A stretch of DNA of 64,000 bases, from positions 42,306,600 to 42,370,599 of the forward strand of contig CM070902.1 of the NCBI GenBank assembly GCA_036417435.1, given 5' to 3'. This document shows, piece by piece, positions 1-10,810 of this stretch. The notes under the pieces were generated by a model that worked only from the letters and a program-made list of their open reading frames with translations, was not told the DNA's origin and ran no database searches. Source of the DNA: Inia geoffrensis. Lineage: Eukaryota > Chordata > Mammalia > Artiodactyla > Iniidae. The stretch's first letter is position 1, and each line of letters starts with the position of its first letter. The position numbers were made by a program, and so were the translations under genes.

Positions 1-1184
1 AAACTTGAAAAGATAGTTAAGAAAATCCAAAATCCCCCCAAATATGAAAAGAACTATACACCCATTACCAAGATTACAGAATGGTTCAGTATCAGGAAAT
101 CTATGATAATAATTCATCATGACAAAAAATGTCAAAGGAGAAAAATTATGTGACTTTATCAGTAAGGCAACTACCATTGGTAAAAAAAAAAAAAAAAAAT
201 CTTCACATAAAATAGAAACAGAAGAAAAACATTTAATACAAGGAAAACTATTTTCTAATAGCAAACATCAATTTAAATGAAGATATGCTCAAAGTTACTT
301 TCATTAAAGTTAATCATAAAGCAGAGATGTCAGCTACTATTTTGGAGGTGTTAGATAACATGACAAGAGTAGATAAAGAATATCAATATACATCTTAGAA
401 AATAAAATAACATTTATTTGAATATAGTATGATTAAAGGCTTTAGAAAGGAATTAAAAGAGCAAAGAAGGAAGGAAGAAAAATAAGAAAAGTCCTAGGGA
501 AAAAAATCAAGTACTAGAATTAATAAAATAAGTTGATAAGGCGCTTGAATTCAATATAAATATACAAAATTAATATTTTCCCTTATACTAGTAATAACCA
601 GTTAGAAAAAAATGAAAAAATACAATTTACAATAGACATAATCTAGAAACACAAAAGAATACATTTAAAGAGAAGACCACAAAATCTATATGAAAACAAT
701 CAAAATATTTTTGTTAGACATAAAAAAGACCTGAAATAATGAAAAGAAATTATTTGTTCCTGAATAGGAATAACTAATCTCTATAAATATCAATCATTCC
801 AAATATTAATGACTCTATGCAATTTTCATTATAATGCTGTTTTAATGACTATAACTTTTAAAAATTAATATAACAATTAAGCAAAAAAAAAAAAAAAAAA
901 AGAAAGATAAAATAGATTAATGAAGGGGTATGTTTTTACTTTCCCCAGGTATTAGAACTTGGTATAAAGCCATGTAATTAAAACCTTATAGATTTCACCC
1001 CAAAATAATCAAATCAAAGAAATATATAAAGTCTAGAAATTAAAGAAACCCCATATTTAGCATATAGTAAATCTAGTATTTCAATTCCAACAAAATAAAA
1101 TACTTTATTAATTAATAGTGCAAGAATAATTGCTTATTAATTTGGAAGGAAACACAATTAAGAATGTATAAAACATTCCAAATG

Positions 1185-1390
1185 GGCTTCCCTGGTGGCA
1201 CAGTGGTTGAGAGTCCGCCTGCCGATGCAGGGGACACAGGTTCATGCCCCGGTCCGGGAAGATCTCACGTGCCATGTAGCGGCTAGGCCTGTGAGCCATG
1301 GTCACTGAGCCTGCGCATCCAGAGCCTTTGCTCCGCAACAGGAGAGGCCACAACAGTCAGAGGCCCGTGTACCGCCAAAAAAAAAAAAAA
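1185..1390 (+). mobile_element. CHR-type tRNA-derived SINE (cetacean)
   Basis: A complete-looking SINE that starts with ggcttccctggtgg and ends in a 13-base A tail. Its tRNA-derived head carries a pol III box A-like tggcacagtgg at 1196-1206 and a box B-like ggttcatgccc at 1239-1249. A target-site duplication attccaaatg flanks it at 1175-1184 and 1390-1399. This is the SINE family abundant in whales and dolphins, and it is the best lineage marker in the window. The open frame on the opposite strand here is incidental. Confidence 0.93.
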
Positions 1391-1624
1391 TTCCAAATGA
1401 GTTAATGTTTAAATATTCAAAAAATCTAAAGTATTAGAAGAAAAATTTAGAGAATATTTATAAATCTGTCAGTGAAAGAAAGGTCCTAAGCAATTTAAAA
1501 AATTCAGGATACATCAAAAACAAATTTGACTGTATTGAATTTATGATTTTTAAGAAGCTAAAGGTATCATAACAGGCTAGAAAGCATATTTAAAAATAAA
1601 GGACAAATAGTTGTTATTCTTTTT

Positions 1625-1765
1625 TTTACAGGGTAATTTTTTACAGGGTTATTTTATTTTGTTTTAAGTTTTTACTGGAGTAGAGTTGATTTATAATGTT
1701 AGTTTCAGGTATACAGCAAAATGAATCAGTTATACATATACACATACACTTTTTTTTTTTAAGAG
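1625..1765 (-). mobile_element. Short L1 3'-end fragment
   Basis: The plus strand reads as the complement of a cetartiodactyl L1 3' UTR: a 'ggagtagagttgattta' block, then 'gtttcaggtatacagcaaaatg' type sequence and 'cagttatacatatacac'. It is 5'-truncated to about 110-140 bp and lies inside the ancient L1 relic, whose sequence resumes near 1765. The left boundary is blurred by a T-rich tract in which 'tttacaggg' occurs twice (about 1626-1650). Confidence 0.6.
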
Positions 1766-2070
1766 ATGTTACTCTTAATCTGAAAATAGTACTTCCAGAC
1801 CAATAAGAAGTACACAAATCATCTATTAAAAACATGGATAATAAGGCTAAAAAAGCAGTTCTCAGAAGATGAAAAGCAAATCATAAATAAACATAGAAAA
1901 AGGTAGTCGACCTCTTTTATACACACAATAAGAAACTGGTTAGCCCATGGGCTTTCAAATGCTAAATGACATAACCAGAATTTGAGAGGATGAGAAGAAA
2001 CAGACAGTCTTGTTTTACTGGCTAAACTATGAATTGGTTACATTAGAAGAGTAGAAGCTTCCCATGATCC

Positions 2071-2895
2071 TGAAAAGAGTCTTTTTAAAAAATTAATCCT
2101 TCCCCACCAGATGAGGTAGGGAATCCTTCCTTATTGTATTGAATAATATATAAGACTTAGTTTGTTGTCCAAAGTTTTGTTTGTTCCTTAGTTTGTTAAA
2201 AATGCAATAAATTAAATATGAGTTTCAAACAAGCCTGGAGAAATGGCTTCAAAACACATCCAAAGACTTGCAAGAATCACAGCAACATTTATAATCAGCT
2301 GTTGGGGACATTGAAACAAAAGCTGAGGCAAGACTCATCCTCAGAGAGCTGGGACCTAAGCCAGGCTTGTCACCTGTGACTTCCACCTTGGCCTGAGTGA
2401 AGATGTAGACATGATGAGAATGAACAGAGTATTTTCAGTCAGAAAGACCTGAATTGAGGACCCATTTCACTCTCAATGGGAAATAATAATAGATTATTTT
2501 TTAATTTTTTTTAAATTTGAATTTATTTTTTATAAGGTTTTCCATACATTTGTGAAGCACTCATTTCTTATGTTCTGAATTGTACATCTCAATTACCATG
2601 TAAAATGGGATTTCAGTACATTGTTATACAAGTCATTGACACAAACATTAAGATAATTAATTGTTGTGTTGTTTCATCCACACACATGCTTATCCCACAG
2701 TTCCCGGACAATATTTTTTTTTTTTTCCTGACATGGAGAACATTGTAGTACAATAGAGGAAATAAACAGAGCATGCTTAAGTGACCAGTTTATTCATTTT
2801 AGAAGAAAGTATATATAACGAAACGCATTTTTGCTCAGAGATGAAAAGTGTAATCTGTGCTATTGTCAAAACTGTTTTTATAAACTCCTATTTTT
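2071..2895. other. Unassigned noncoding stretch
   Basis: AT-rich sequence between the ancient L1 relic and L1-A. It contains T-rich runs near 2500 and 2709-2726. No open frame of note and no repeat family I can name. The 2240-2420 part is less AT-rich and looks like unique sequence. Confidence 0.5.
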
Positions 2896-5800
2896 TTTAA
2901 TATCTTCATTGGAGTATAATTGCTTAACAATGCTGTGTTAGTTTAGGCTTTATAACAAAGCGAATCAGTTATACATATGCATATATCCCCATATCTCTTC
3001 CCTCTTGCATCTCCCTCCCTACCTATCCCACCCATCTAGTTGGTCACAAAGCACTGAGTTGATCTCCCTGTGCTATGCAGCTGCTTCCCTCTAGCTATCT
3101 ATCTTACATTTGGTAGTGTATGTATGTTCATGCCACTTCTCACTTTGTCCCAGCTTACCATTTCCCATCCCTGTGTCCTCAAGTCCACTCTCTACTAGGT
3201 CTGCATCTTTATTCCCGTCTTGCCCCTAGGTTCTTCACGACCATTTTTTTTGTTTTGTTTTAGATTCCATACATAGGTGTTACAATAAGGTATTTGTTTC
3301 TCTTTCTGCCTTACTTCACTCTGTATGACAGACTCTAGGTCCATCCACCTCACTACAAACAACTCAATTTCATTATTTTTTATGGCTGAGTAATATTCCA
3401 TTGTATATATGTGCCACATCTTCTTTAACCATTCATCTGTCGATGGACATTTAGGTTGCTTCCATGTCCTGGCTATTGTAAATAGAACTGCAATGAACAT
3501 TGTGATACATGACTCTTTTTGAATTATGGTTTTCTCAGGGTATATGCCCAGTAGTGGGATTGCTGGGTCGTTTGGTAGTTCTATTTGTAATACTTTGAAG
3601 GAATGTCCATACTGTTCTCCATAGTGGCTGTATCAAGATACATTCCCACCAACAGTGCAAGGGGGTTCTGTTTTCTCCACACCCTCTTCAATATTTACTG
3701 TTTGTAGATTTTTTGATGATGACCATTCTGACTGGTGTGAGATGATATCTCATTGTAGTTTTGATTCGCATTTCTTTAATGATAAATGATGTTGAGCATT
3801 CTTTCATATGTTTGCTGGCAATCTGTATATCTTCTTTGGAAAAATGTCTATTTAGATCTTCTGCCCATTTTTGGATTGGGTTGTTTGTTGTTTTGTTATT
3901 GAGCTGTGTGAGCTGCTTGTAAATTTTGGAGATTAATCCTTTGTCAGTTGCTTCATTTGCAAATATTTTCTCCCATAATGAGGGTTGTCTTTTGGTCTTG
4001 TTTATGGTTTCCTTTGCTGTGCAAAAGCTTTTAAATTTCATTAGGTCCTATTTGTTTATTTTTGATTTTATTTCCATTTCTCTAGGAGGTGGGTGAAAAA
4101 GGATCTTGCTGTGATTTGTGTCATAGAGTGTTCTGCCTATGTTTTCCTCTAAGAGTTTGATAGTGTCTGGCCTTACATTTAGGTCTTTAATCCATGTTGA
4201 GTTTATTTTTGTGTATGGTGTTAGGGAGTGTTCTAATTTCATACTTTTACATGTAGCTGTCCAGTTTTCCCAACACCACTTAGTGAAGAGGCTGTCTTTT
4301 CTCCACTATATATTCTTGCCTCCTTTATCAAAGACAAGGAGACCATATGAGTGTGGGGTTATCTCTGGGCTTTCTAACCTGTTCCATTGATCTATATTTT
4401 AGTTTTTGTGCCAGTACTATACTGTCTTGATCACTGTAGCTTTGTAGTATAGTATGAAGTCAGGGAGCCTATTTCCTCCAGCTCCATTTTTTATTCTCAA
4501 GATTGCTTTGGCTCTTCAGGGTCTTTTGTGTTTCCATAGAAATTGTGAAATATTTTGTTCTAGTTCTGTGAAAAATGCCAGTGGTAGTTTGATAGGGATT
4601 GCCTTGATTCTGTAGGTTGCTTTGAGTGGTAAAGTCATTTTCACAATGTTGATTCTTCCAATCCTAGAACATGGTATATGTCTCCATCTGTATGTATCAT
4701 CTTTAATTTATTTCATCAGTGTCTTATAATTTTCTGCATACAGGTATTTTGTCTCCTTAGGTAGGTTTACTCTTAAATATTTTATTCTTTTTGTTGCAAT
4801 GGTAAATGGGAGTGTTTCCTTTATTTCTCTTTCAGAGTTTTCATCATTAGTATATAAGAATGTAAGAGATATCTGTGCATTAAATTTGTTGCCTGCTACT
4901 TTACCAAAGTCCTTGATTAGCTCTAGTAGTTTTCTGGTAACATCTTTAGGATTCTCTGTGTATAGTATCATGTCATCTGCAAACAGTGACAGCTTTACTT
5001 CTTCTTTTCTGATTTAGATCCCTTTTACTTATTTTTCTTTTCTGATTGCTGTAGCTAAAACTTCCAAAATTATGTTGAATAATAGTGGTGAGATTTGGCA
5101 ACCTTGTGTTTTTCCTGATCTTAGTGAAAATGGTTTCAGTTTTTCACCATTGAGGACGATGTTGCCTGTGGCTTTGTCATATATGGCCTTTATTATGTTG
5201 AGGTAAGTTCCCTCTATGCCTACTTTCTGGAGGGTTTTTATCATAAATGGGTGTTGAATTTTGTCAAAAGCTTTTTCTGCATCTATTGAGATGATCATGT
5301 TTTTTCTCTTTCAATTTATTAAGATGGTTTATCACATTGATTGATTTACATATATTCAAGAATCCTTGCATTCCTGGGATAAGCCCCACTTGATCATGGT
5401 GTATGATCCTTTTAATGTGCTCTTGGATTCTGTTTGCTAGTATTTTTTGAGGAGTTTTGCATCTATGTTCATCAGTGATATTGGCCTGTAGTTTTCTTTC
5501 GTTGTGACATCTTTGTCTTGTTTTGGTATCAGGGTGATGGTGCCCTCATAGAATGAATTTGGAAGAGTTCCTTCCTCTGCTATAGTTTGGAAGAGTTTGA
5601 GAAGGAAAGGTGTTAACTCTCCTCTAAATGTTTGATAGAATTAGACCGTGAAGCCATCTGGTCCTGGACTTTTGTTCGTTGGAAGATTTTTAATCACAGT
5701 TCCAATTTCAGTGCTTGTGATTGGACTGTTCATATTTTCTATTTCTTCCTGGTTCAGTCTCAGAACATTGTGCATTTCTAAGAATTTGTCCATTTCTTCC

Positions 5801-6193
5801 AGGTTGTCCATTTTATTGCCATATAGTTGCTTGTAGTAATCTCTCATGATCTTTTGTATTTCTGCAGTGTCAGTTGTTACTACTCCTTTTTCATTTCTAA
5901 TTCTATTAATTTGAGTCTTCTCCCTTTTTTTTCTTAATGGGTGTGGCTAATGGTTTAGCAATTTTGTTTCTTCTCAAAGAACCAGCTTTATTTTTATTGA
6001 TCTTTGCTATGGTTTCCTTCATTTCTTTTTCATTTATTTCTGACCTGATCTTTATGATTTCTTTCCTTCTGCTAACTTTTGGGTTGTTTTGTTCTCCTTT
6101 ATCTAATTGCTTTAGGTGTAAGGTTAGGTTGTTTATTTGAGATGTTTCTTGTTTCTTAAGGTAGGATCATATTGCTATAAAGTTCCCTCTTAA
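2896..6193 (-). mobile_element. L1-A: 5'-truncated L1 on the minus strand
   Basis: The 3' UTR lies at 2896-3261 and the ORF2 remnant follows to 6193. The element stops before the endonuclease N-terminus, so 5' UTR, ORF1 and the start of ORF2 are missing. At its 3' end the position of the usual AATAAA reads AATGAA (complement of ttcatt near 2905). The truncated end runs straight into an (AATT)n tract and a CHR SINE fragment in the same orientation. A possible target duplication (aactcctattt at 2883-2893, agttcctattt at 6360-6370, 9 of 11 matching) encloses L1 and SINE together. Confidence 0.95.
3262..6193 (-). pseudogene. L1-A ORF2 remnant (reverse transcriptase and C-terminal region)
   Basis: ORF2 encodes the L1 endonuclease and reverse transcriptase that copies L1 RNA at nicked chromosomal DNA. 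Here only the part downstream of the endonuclease is left. Frame pieces in order along the minus strand are 5847-5641 ([20 protein letters not shown]), 5298-5029 ([19 protein letters not shown]), 4971-4708 ([19 protein letters not shown]), 4242-4048, 4041-3688 and 3500-3195 (IYTMEYYSAIKNNEIELFV). The catalytic FADD coding triplets are intact at 4983-4972, but stops and frame changes separate the pieces, so no full protein is possible. It is a dead-on-arrival copy. Confidence 0.92.
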
Positions 6194-6355
6194 AATATAA
6201 ATTAATTAATTAATTAATTAATTAATTAATTAATTTGTTTTCACCAGGTCTTAGTTGCAGCAAGCGCGCTCCTTTGTTGTGGTTCCATGGCTACTTATTT
6301 GTAGCTCGCTGGCTCTTTATGTTGCAAGGTGTGGGCTCCTTAGATGCATCACGTG
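6194..6355 (-). mobile_element. CHR SINE 3' fragment with (AATT)n tail
   Basis: On the plus strand, 'gtcttagttgcagcaagcg', 'ctcctttgttgtgg' and 'aggtgtgggctcc' match the 3' half of the CHR SINE as seen in the 44641-44933 copy. The tRNA-derived head is absent, so the fragment is 5'-truncated. Its tail is a run of aatt repeats at about 6199-6235 that abuts the truncated 5' end of L1-A. SINE and L1 have the same orientation, which fits either insertion at the junction or a chimeric retrocopy. Confidence 0.7.
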
Positions 6356-6482
6356 TAATAGTTCCTATTTCATAACAATGTTTGAAGTTTATGAGATGGC
6401 AATGTACCGAAATAAGATATGCATACGACATATGTTTAGATATCATCTCATGAATAATACTGTTTACCACAAAATATTTGGA

Positions 6483-6710
6483 GACACAGTTCTAAGGGTT
6501 TATGTATATTAACGTGTTTACTTCCTCATGGAAATACCCTCTAAGGTAGTTATTTTATTATCTCTATTCTACAAATGAGGAAACTGAGGCTCAGGGAGAT
6601 TATATCATTTCCCAAAGCCTCAGAACTACTAAGGGCCAAATCTGGAATTTGGTGCCAGACCTGGATTTGGTGTCCTGAAACAGTATGCTATATTACTTCA
6701 CTTGCCAGGC
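6483..6710 (-). mobile_element. MIR SINE
   Basis: The core 'acaaatgaggaaactgaggctcagggag' type block begins near 6572, preceded by 'cctctaaggtagtta' and followed by a degraded 'gccaaatctggaatttgg' segment and 'cagtatgctat'. This is the order expected for a MIR read on its complement. Confidence 0.8.
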
Positions 6711-7629
6711 TTACAATAGTAGCTGCATAACCAGCTTAGCAAACTGCAGTTATGTCCTAAAATAATCTGTGTTTGTTGTATTTTGCAGAAAGTATAATCT
6801 GGAAATGTTTTGTCTTCTTTCTACTTAGGGAAAAATTTTATCATCTCCTCTCTGTATACTAATTGATATCTTATTATTTCTATAATATATTCCAACTTTC
6901 ATACCTAAAACATTCCTCCCCATTTTAAGGAAGCCACATATTTTTTATCTGTCCTTCCCCAAATATATAGATTGCAAACTGAACCATCAAAGGCAAAAAC
7001 ATCAAATTTTGATGAATTCTGAATTGAGTTCTGCCTCCATCTGTTTACCGTCCCTCTACTATCAATGTGTTTCCATTTGATGGAAAAGGAAAATGATGTC
7101 CATGTGACTTTATAAAACAACAGAAAGATTGAGGGAAGCAGGGATTTTTGTTTGTTTTTTTTTTGTTTTATTTTGTTTTAATTTACCTCATTGACTCACC
7201 ACTGAATGGAACATGTCATTTTGTTTTCAGAAAATTGGTTTGCAAAGTGTCTTTCAGGAACACACCTTCTCAAAGCATGAAGAAAAACTGGAGACACTTT
7301 CAGTAGCTCAAGAAAGAACCAACTTACAAATCATTGATGTCTTTGTATTCATGTCTCCTCCAGTTTGGCAATTTTTCTGCTCATTAGTCCTTTCTTCCTG
7401 AGGTTAAATAAGATCAGAAGGAAGATCAAGCACAAATCAGTCAATTACATCTAATTGTCAGCACTTGAAATAAAAGGATGAATGCATGGTGGTCAAGGTT
7501 TCAGAGACAACTTGAGGGATTATCTGTGAAGTTCAATTATCCTAGTATTTCATCTTTCTATTAGCATCAGTCACTGAGAATCCAGAGCCTGGAAAACTGA
7601 ACAACTTATAAGTTGCTGTAAGGGGATGG
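6711..7629. other. Unassigned noncoding stretch
   Basis: Unique-looking sequence with T-rich runs at 7146-7180. The open frame at 7213-7401 (62 codons) has no recognisable domain and looks like a chance frame. No repeat family recognised. Confidence 0.5.
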
Positions 7630-7760
7630 GATCTGAAGGATAATTTTACCCAAACTTCTCTATTTATAGATGAGGAAACTTAGGAGTGGGGAGGATTATT
7701 TGTCTGCCCAATGACATTCAGCTTAATAAAGATTCAACTGGTGACCCCCAAATATTCATC
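7630..7760 (-). mobile_element. Degraded MIR fragment
   Basis: The block 'atagatgaggaaacttagg' around 7667-7685, followed by 'ctgcccaatgacattcagc', resembles the MIR core read on its complement. Both flanks are too eroded to set firm ends. Confidence 0.5.
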
Positions 7761-9050
7761 CTCTTCTAGCTGTAGTTACATGGAAAAAAAATCTAATCCC
7801 ATTTCAGTAACAGCACAATTTCATTTAAAATAATCCATGGGGGGAGGAGCTTCAAGATGGCAAAGAGTAAGACTCAGAGATCAACTTCCTGCCCACATAT
7901 ACATCAAAATATATCTACATGTGGAACAATTCCTACAGAACACCTACTAGACACTGGCAGAAGACTTCAGACCCCCCAAAAGGCAAGAAACTCCCAGGTA
8001 CCTGGGTAGGGCAAAAAAAAAGAGAGACAAAAGAATAGGAACAGGACCTGCACCAGTGGGAGGGATCTGTGAAGGAGGAAAGGTTTCCACATGCTAGGAA
8101 TCCAATTGGTGGGTGGAGACCACGGGTGGTGGAGGGGGAAAGCTTCGGAGCCACTGAGGAGAACGCAGCAACACGGGTGCGGAGGGCAAAATGGAGAGAT
8201 TCCTGCAGATGATCGGTGCTGACCAGCACTAACCAGCCCGAGAGGCTTGCCTGCTCACTGGCTGGGACAGGCGGGGTCTGGGAGCTAAGACTCCAGCTTC
8301 AGAGGTAGGATCCCAGGGACAGGACTGGGGTTGGCTGTGTGAACACAGCCTGAAAAGGGCTAGTGCACCACAGCTACCTGGGAGGGAATCCAGGAAATGT
8401 CTGGAGCTGCCAAAGGGACAAGAGACTATTTCTTGCCTCTTTGTTCCCTGGTGCGTGAGGAGAGGGGGTTAAGATCATTGCTTATAGGAGCTCCAGGGAC
8501 TGGCATGAGCAACAACTATCAGCACGTATCCCAGAGATGGGCATGAGACGCTAAGGCTGCTGCTGCCACCACCAAGAAGCCTGTGTGCAAGCACAGGCCA
8601 CTCTCCACAGCTCCCTTCCCGGGAGCCTGTGCAGCATGCCACTGGCAAGGGCCCATGATCCAGAGACAACTTCCCCAGGAGAATACACAGTGCACCTCAG
8701 GCTGTTGCAATGTCACGCCAGCGTCTGCCGCCACAGGCTTGCCCCGCATCCATACCCCTCCCTCCTCCGGCCTGAGTGAGCCAGAGCCCCCGAAAAAGCT
8801 GCTCCTTTAACCCTGTCCTCTCTGAGCAAAGAACAAATGCCCTCAGGTGACCTACATGCAGAAGAGGGTCCAAATCTAAAGCTGAACCCCGGGAGCGGTG
8901 CAAACAAAGAAGACAAAGGGAAACTTCTCCCAGCAGCATCAGGGGCAGTGGATTAAATCCACACAATCAACTTGATGTACCCTGCATCTGTGGAATACCT
9001 GAATAGACAATGAATTAACCTAAATTGAGGAGGTGACTTTAGGAGCAAGG

Positions 9051-9096
<46 letters not shown>
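9051..9096. repeat. (TA)n microsatellite in the L1-B 5' UTR
   Basis: About 18 uninterrupted TA units, flanked by acat on both sides. The matching place in L1-D (about 54659-54672) has only a short tatata run, so the tract expanded after insertion of L1-B. Confidence 0.97.
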
Positions 9097-9302
9097 TTTT
9101 TTTTTCCCTTTTGCTATTTTTCTGAGTGTGTATGCTTCTGTGTGTGATTGTGTCTGTATAGCTTTGCTTTTACCATTTGTCCCAGGGATCTGTCTGTCCG
9201 ATTTTTTTTTTTTACTTAAAAAATTTATTTTTTCTTAATAATTATTTTTCATCTTTTATTTTAATAACTTTATTTTATTGTACTTTATTTTATTTGATCT
9301 TC

Positions 9303-9335
9303 TTCTTTCTTTCTTTCTTTCTTTCTTTCTTTTCT
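9303..9335. repeat. (CTTT)n microsatellite in the L1-B 5' UTR
   Basis: About eight tandem cttt units. L1-D has only a few gaaa units at the corresponding place (54458-54475). Confidence 0.95.
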
Positions 9336-9847
9336 TGTTTTTCTTCTGAGCCATGTGGAGGACAGGCTCTTGGTGCTCCAGGCAGGTCTCAAGGCTGTGC
9401 CACTGTGGTAGGAGAGCCAAGTTCAGGACACTGACCCACAAGAGAACTCCCAGCTCCACATAATATCAAACGGCAGAAATCTCCCAGAAATCTCCATCTC
9501 AATGCCAAGACCCAGCTCCACTCAATGACCAACAATCTACAGTGAAGGACACTTATGTCAAACTACTAGCAAGACAGGAACACAACCCCATCCATTAGCA
9601 CAGAGGCTGCCTACGATCATAATAAGGCTACAGACACCCCAAAACACACCACCGGAAGTTGACCTGCCCACCAGAAAGACAAGATCCAACCCCATTCACC
9701 AGAACACGGGCACTAATACCCTCCACCAGGAAGCCTACACAACTCACTTAACCAACATTAGTCACTGGGGACAGACACCAAAAAGAACAGAAAGTACGAA
9801 CCTGCAGCCTGTGGAAAGGAGATCCCAAACACAGTAAGTTAAGCAAA

Positions 9848-10780
9848 ATGAGAAGACAGAGAAACACACAGCAGATGAAGGAGCAAGGCAAAAACCCACC
9901 AGACCTAGCAAATGAGTAGGAAATAGGCAATCTACTTGAAAAAGAATTCAGAATAATGATAGTAAAGATGACCCAAAATCCTGGAAATAGAATGTAGAAA
10001 ATAAAAGAAACGTTTAGCAAGGACCTAGAAGAACAAAAGAGCAAACAAACAGTGATGGATGAACAACACAATAAATGAAATTAAATATACTCTAGAAGGG
10101 ATCAATAGCAGAATAACTGAGGCAGAAGAACGGATAAGTGACCAGGAAGATAAAATAGTGGAAATAACTACTGCAGAGCAGAAAAAAGAAAAAGAATGAA
10201 AAGAAGTGAGGACAGTCTCAGAGACCTCTGGGACAACATTAAATGCACCAACATTTGAATTATAGGGGTCCCAGAAAAAGAAGAGAAAAAGAAAGGGACT
10301 GAGAAAATATTTGAAAAGATTATACTTGAAAACATCCCTAATATGGGAAAGGAAATAGTTAATCAAGTCCAGGAAACACAGCGAATCCCATACAGGATAA
10401 ATCCAAGGAGAAACACACCAAGAAACATGTTAATCAAACTATGAAAAATTAAATACAAACAACAAATATTAAAAGCATCAAGGGAAAAACAACAAGTAAC
10501 ACATAAGGGAACCCCCATAAGCTTAACAGCTGACCTTTCAGCAGAAACTCTGCAAGCCAGAAAGGAGTGGCTGGACATACTTAAAGTGATGAAGGAGAAA
10601 AACCTACAACCAAGATTACTCTACCCAGCAAGGATCTCATTACGATTTGATGGAGAAATTAAGACCTTTACAGACATGGAAAAGCTAAGAGAATTCAGCA
10701 CCACCAAACCAGCTTTAAAACAAATGCTAAAGGAACTTCTCTATGCAGGAAACACAAGAGAAGGAAAAGGCCTACAATAA
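9848..10780 (+). pseudogene. L1-B ORF1 (broken)
   Basis: ORF1 encodes the trimeric L1 RNA-binding protein that coats L1 RNA. The start is ATG at 9848; the first residues read MRRQRNTQQMKEQGKNPPDL. The expected end is the TAA at 10778-10780 after ..GKGLQ, which gives about 311 codons, close to the usual mammalian size. An in-frame TAG at 9917-9919 (codon 24) stops translation almost at once. Later frame changes also occur. The best surviving piece is the C-terminal domain at 10586-10780 (LQPRLLYPARISLRFDGEIK). The ORF2 remnant begins about 30 bp downstream, as is normal for L1. Confidence 0.88.
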
Positions 10781-10810
10781 TAAACCCGCAGAAATTAAGA
10801 AAATAAGAAT

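Larger units (their letters stand above)
150..2070 (+). mobile_element. Ancient L1 ORF2 relic (L1M/HAL1-like), interrupted
   Basis: This A-rich stretch still resembles old mammalian L1 ORF2 in order. Around 340-400 it looks like the reverse-transcriptase core, around 510-870 like the following palm/thumb region (for example 'actagaattaataa' and 'tttacaatagacata'), and from 1440 to about 2000 like the C-terminal region. No long frame survives and indels are frequent. It is interrupted by a CHR SINE at 1185-1390 and by an L1 3'-end fragment at about 1625-1765, so it is the oldest layer here. The subfamily is a guess; L1M or HAL1 both fit. Confidence 0.55.
7842..9847 (+). promoter_or_regulatory. 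L1-B 5' UTR (expected internal promoter)
   Basis: About 2 kb lie between the element start and the ORF1 ATG. The first 1.1 kb is clearly more GC-rich than the surroundings. The L1-D 5' UTR at 53939-55891 matches it in inverted order, which supports the assignment. L1 5' UTRs usually hold an internal pol II promoter; activity here is inferred from family knowledge only. Two microsatellites have grown inside it (TA at 9051-9096, TTTC at 9303-9335). Confidence 0.65.

Noticed and set aside
1196..1249. Possible tRNA gene (box A and box B)
   Set aside because: The boxes belong to the tRNA-derived head of a SINE; there is no tRNA cloverleaf downstream.
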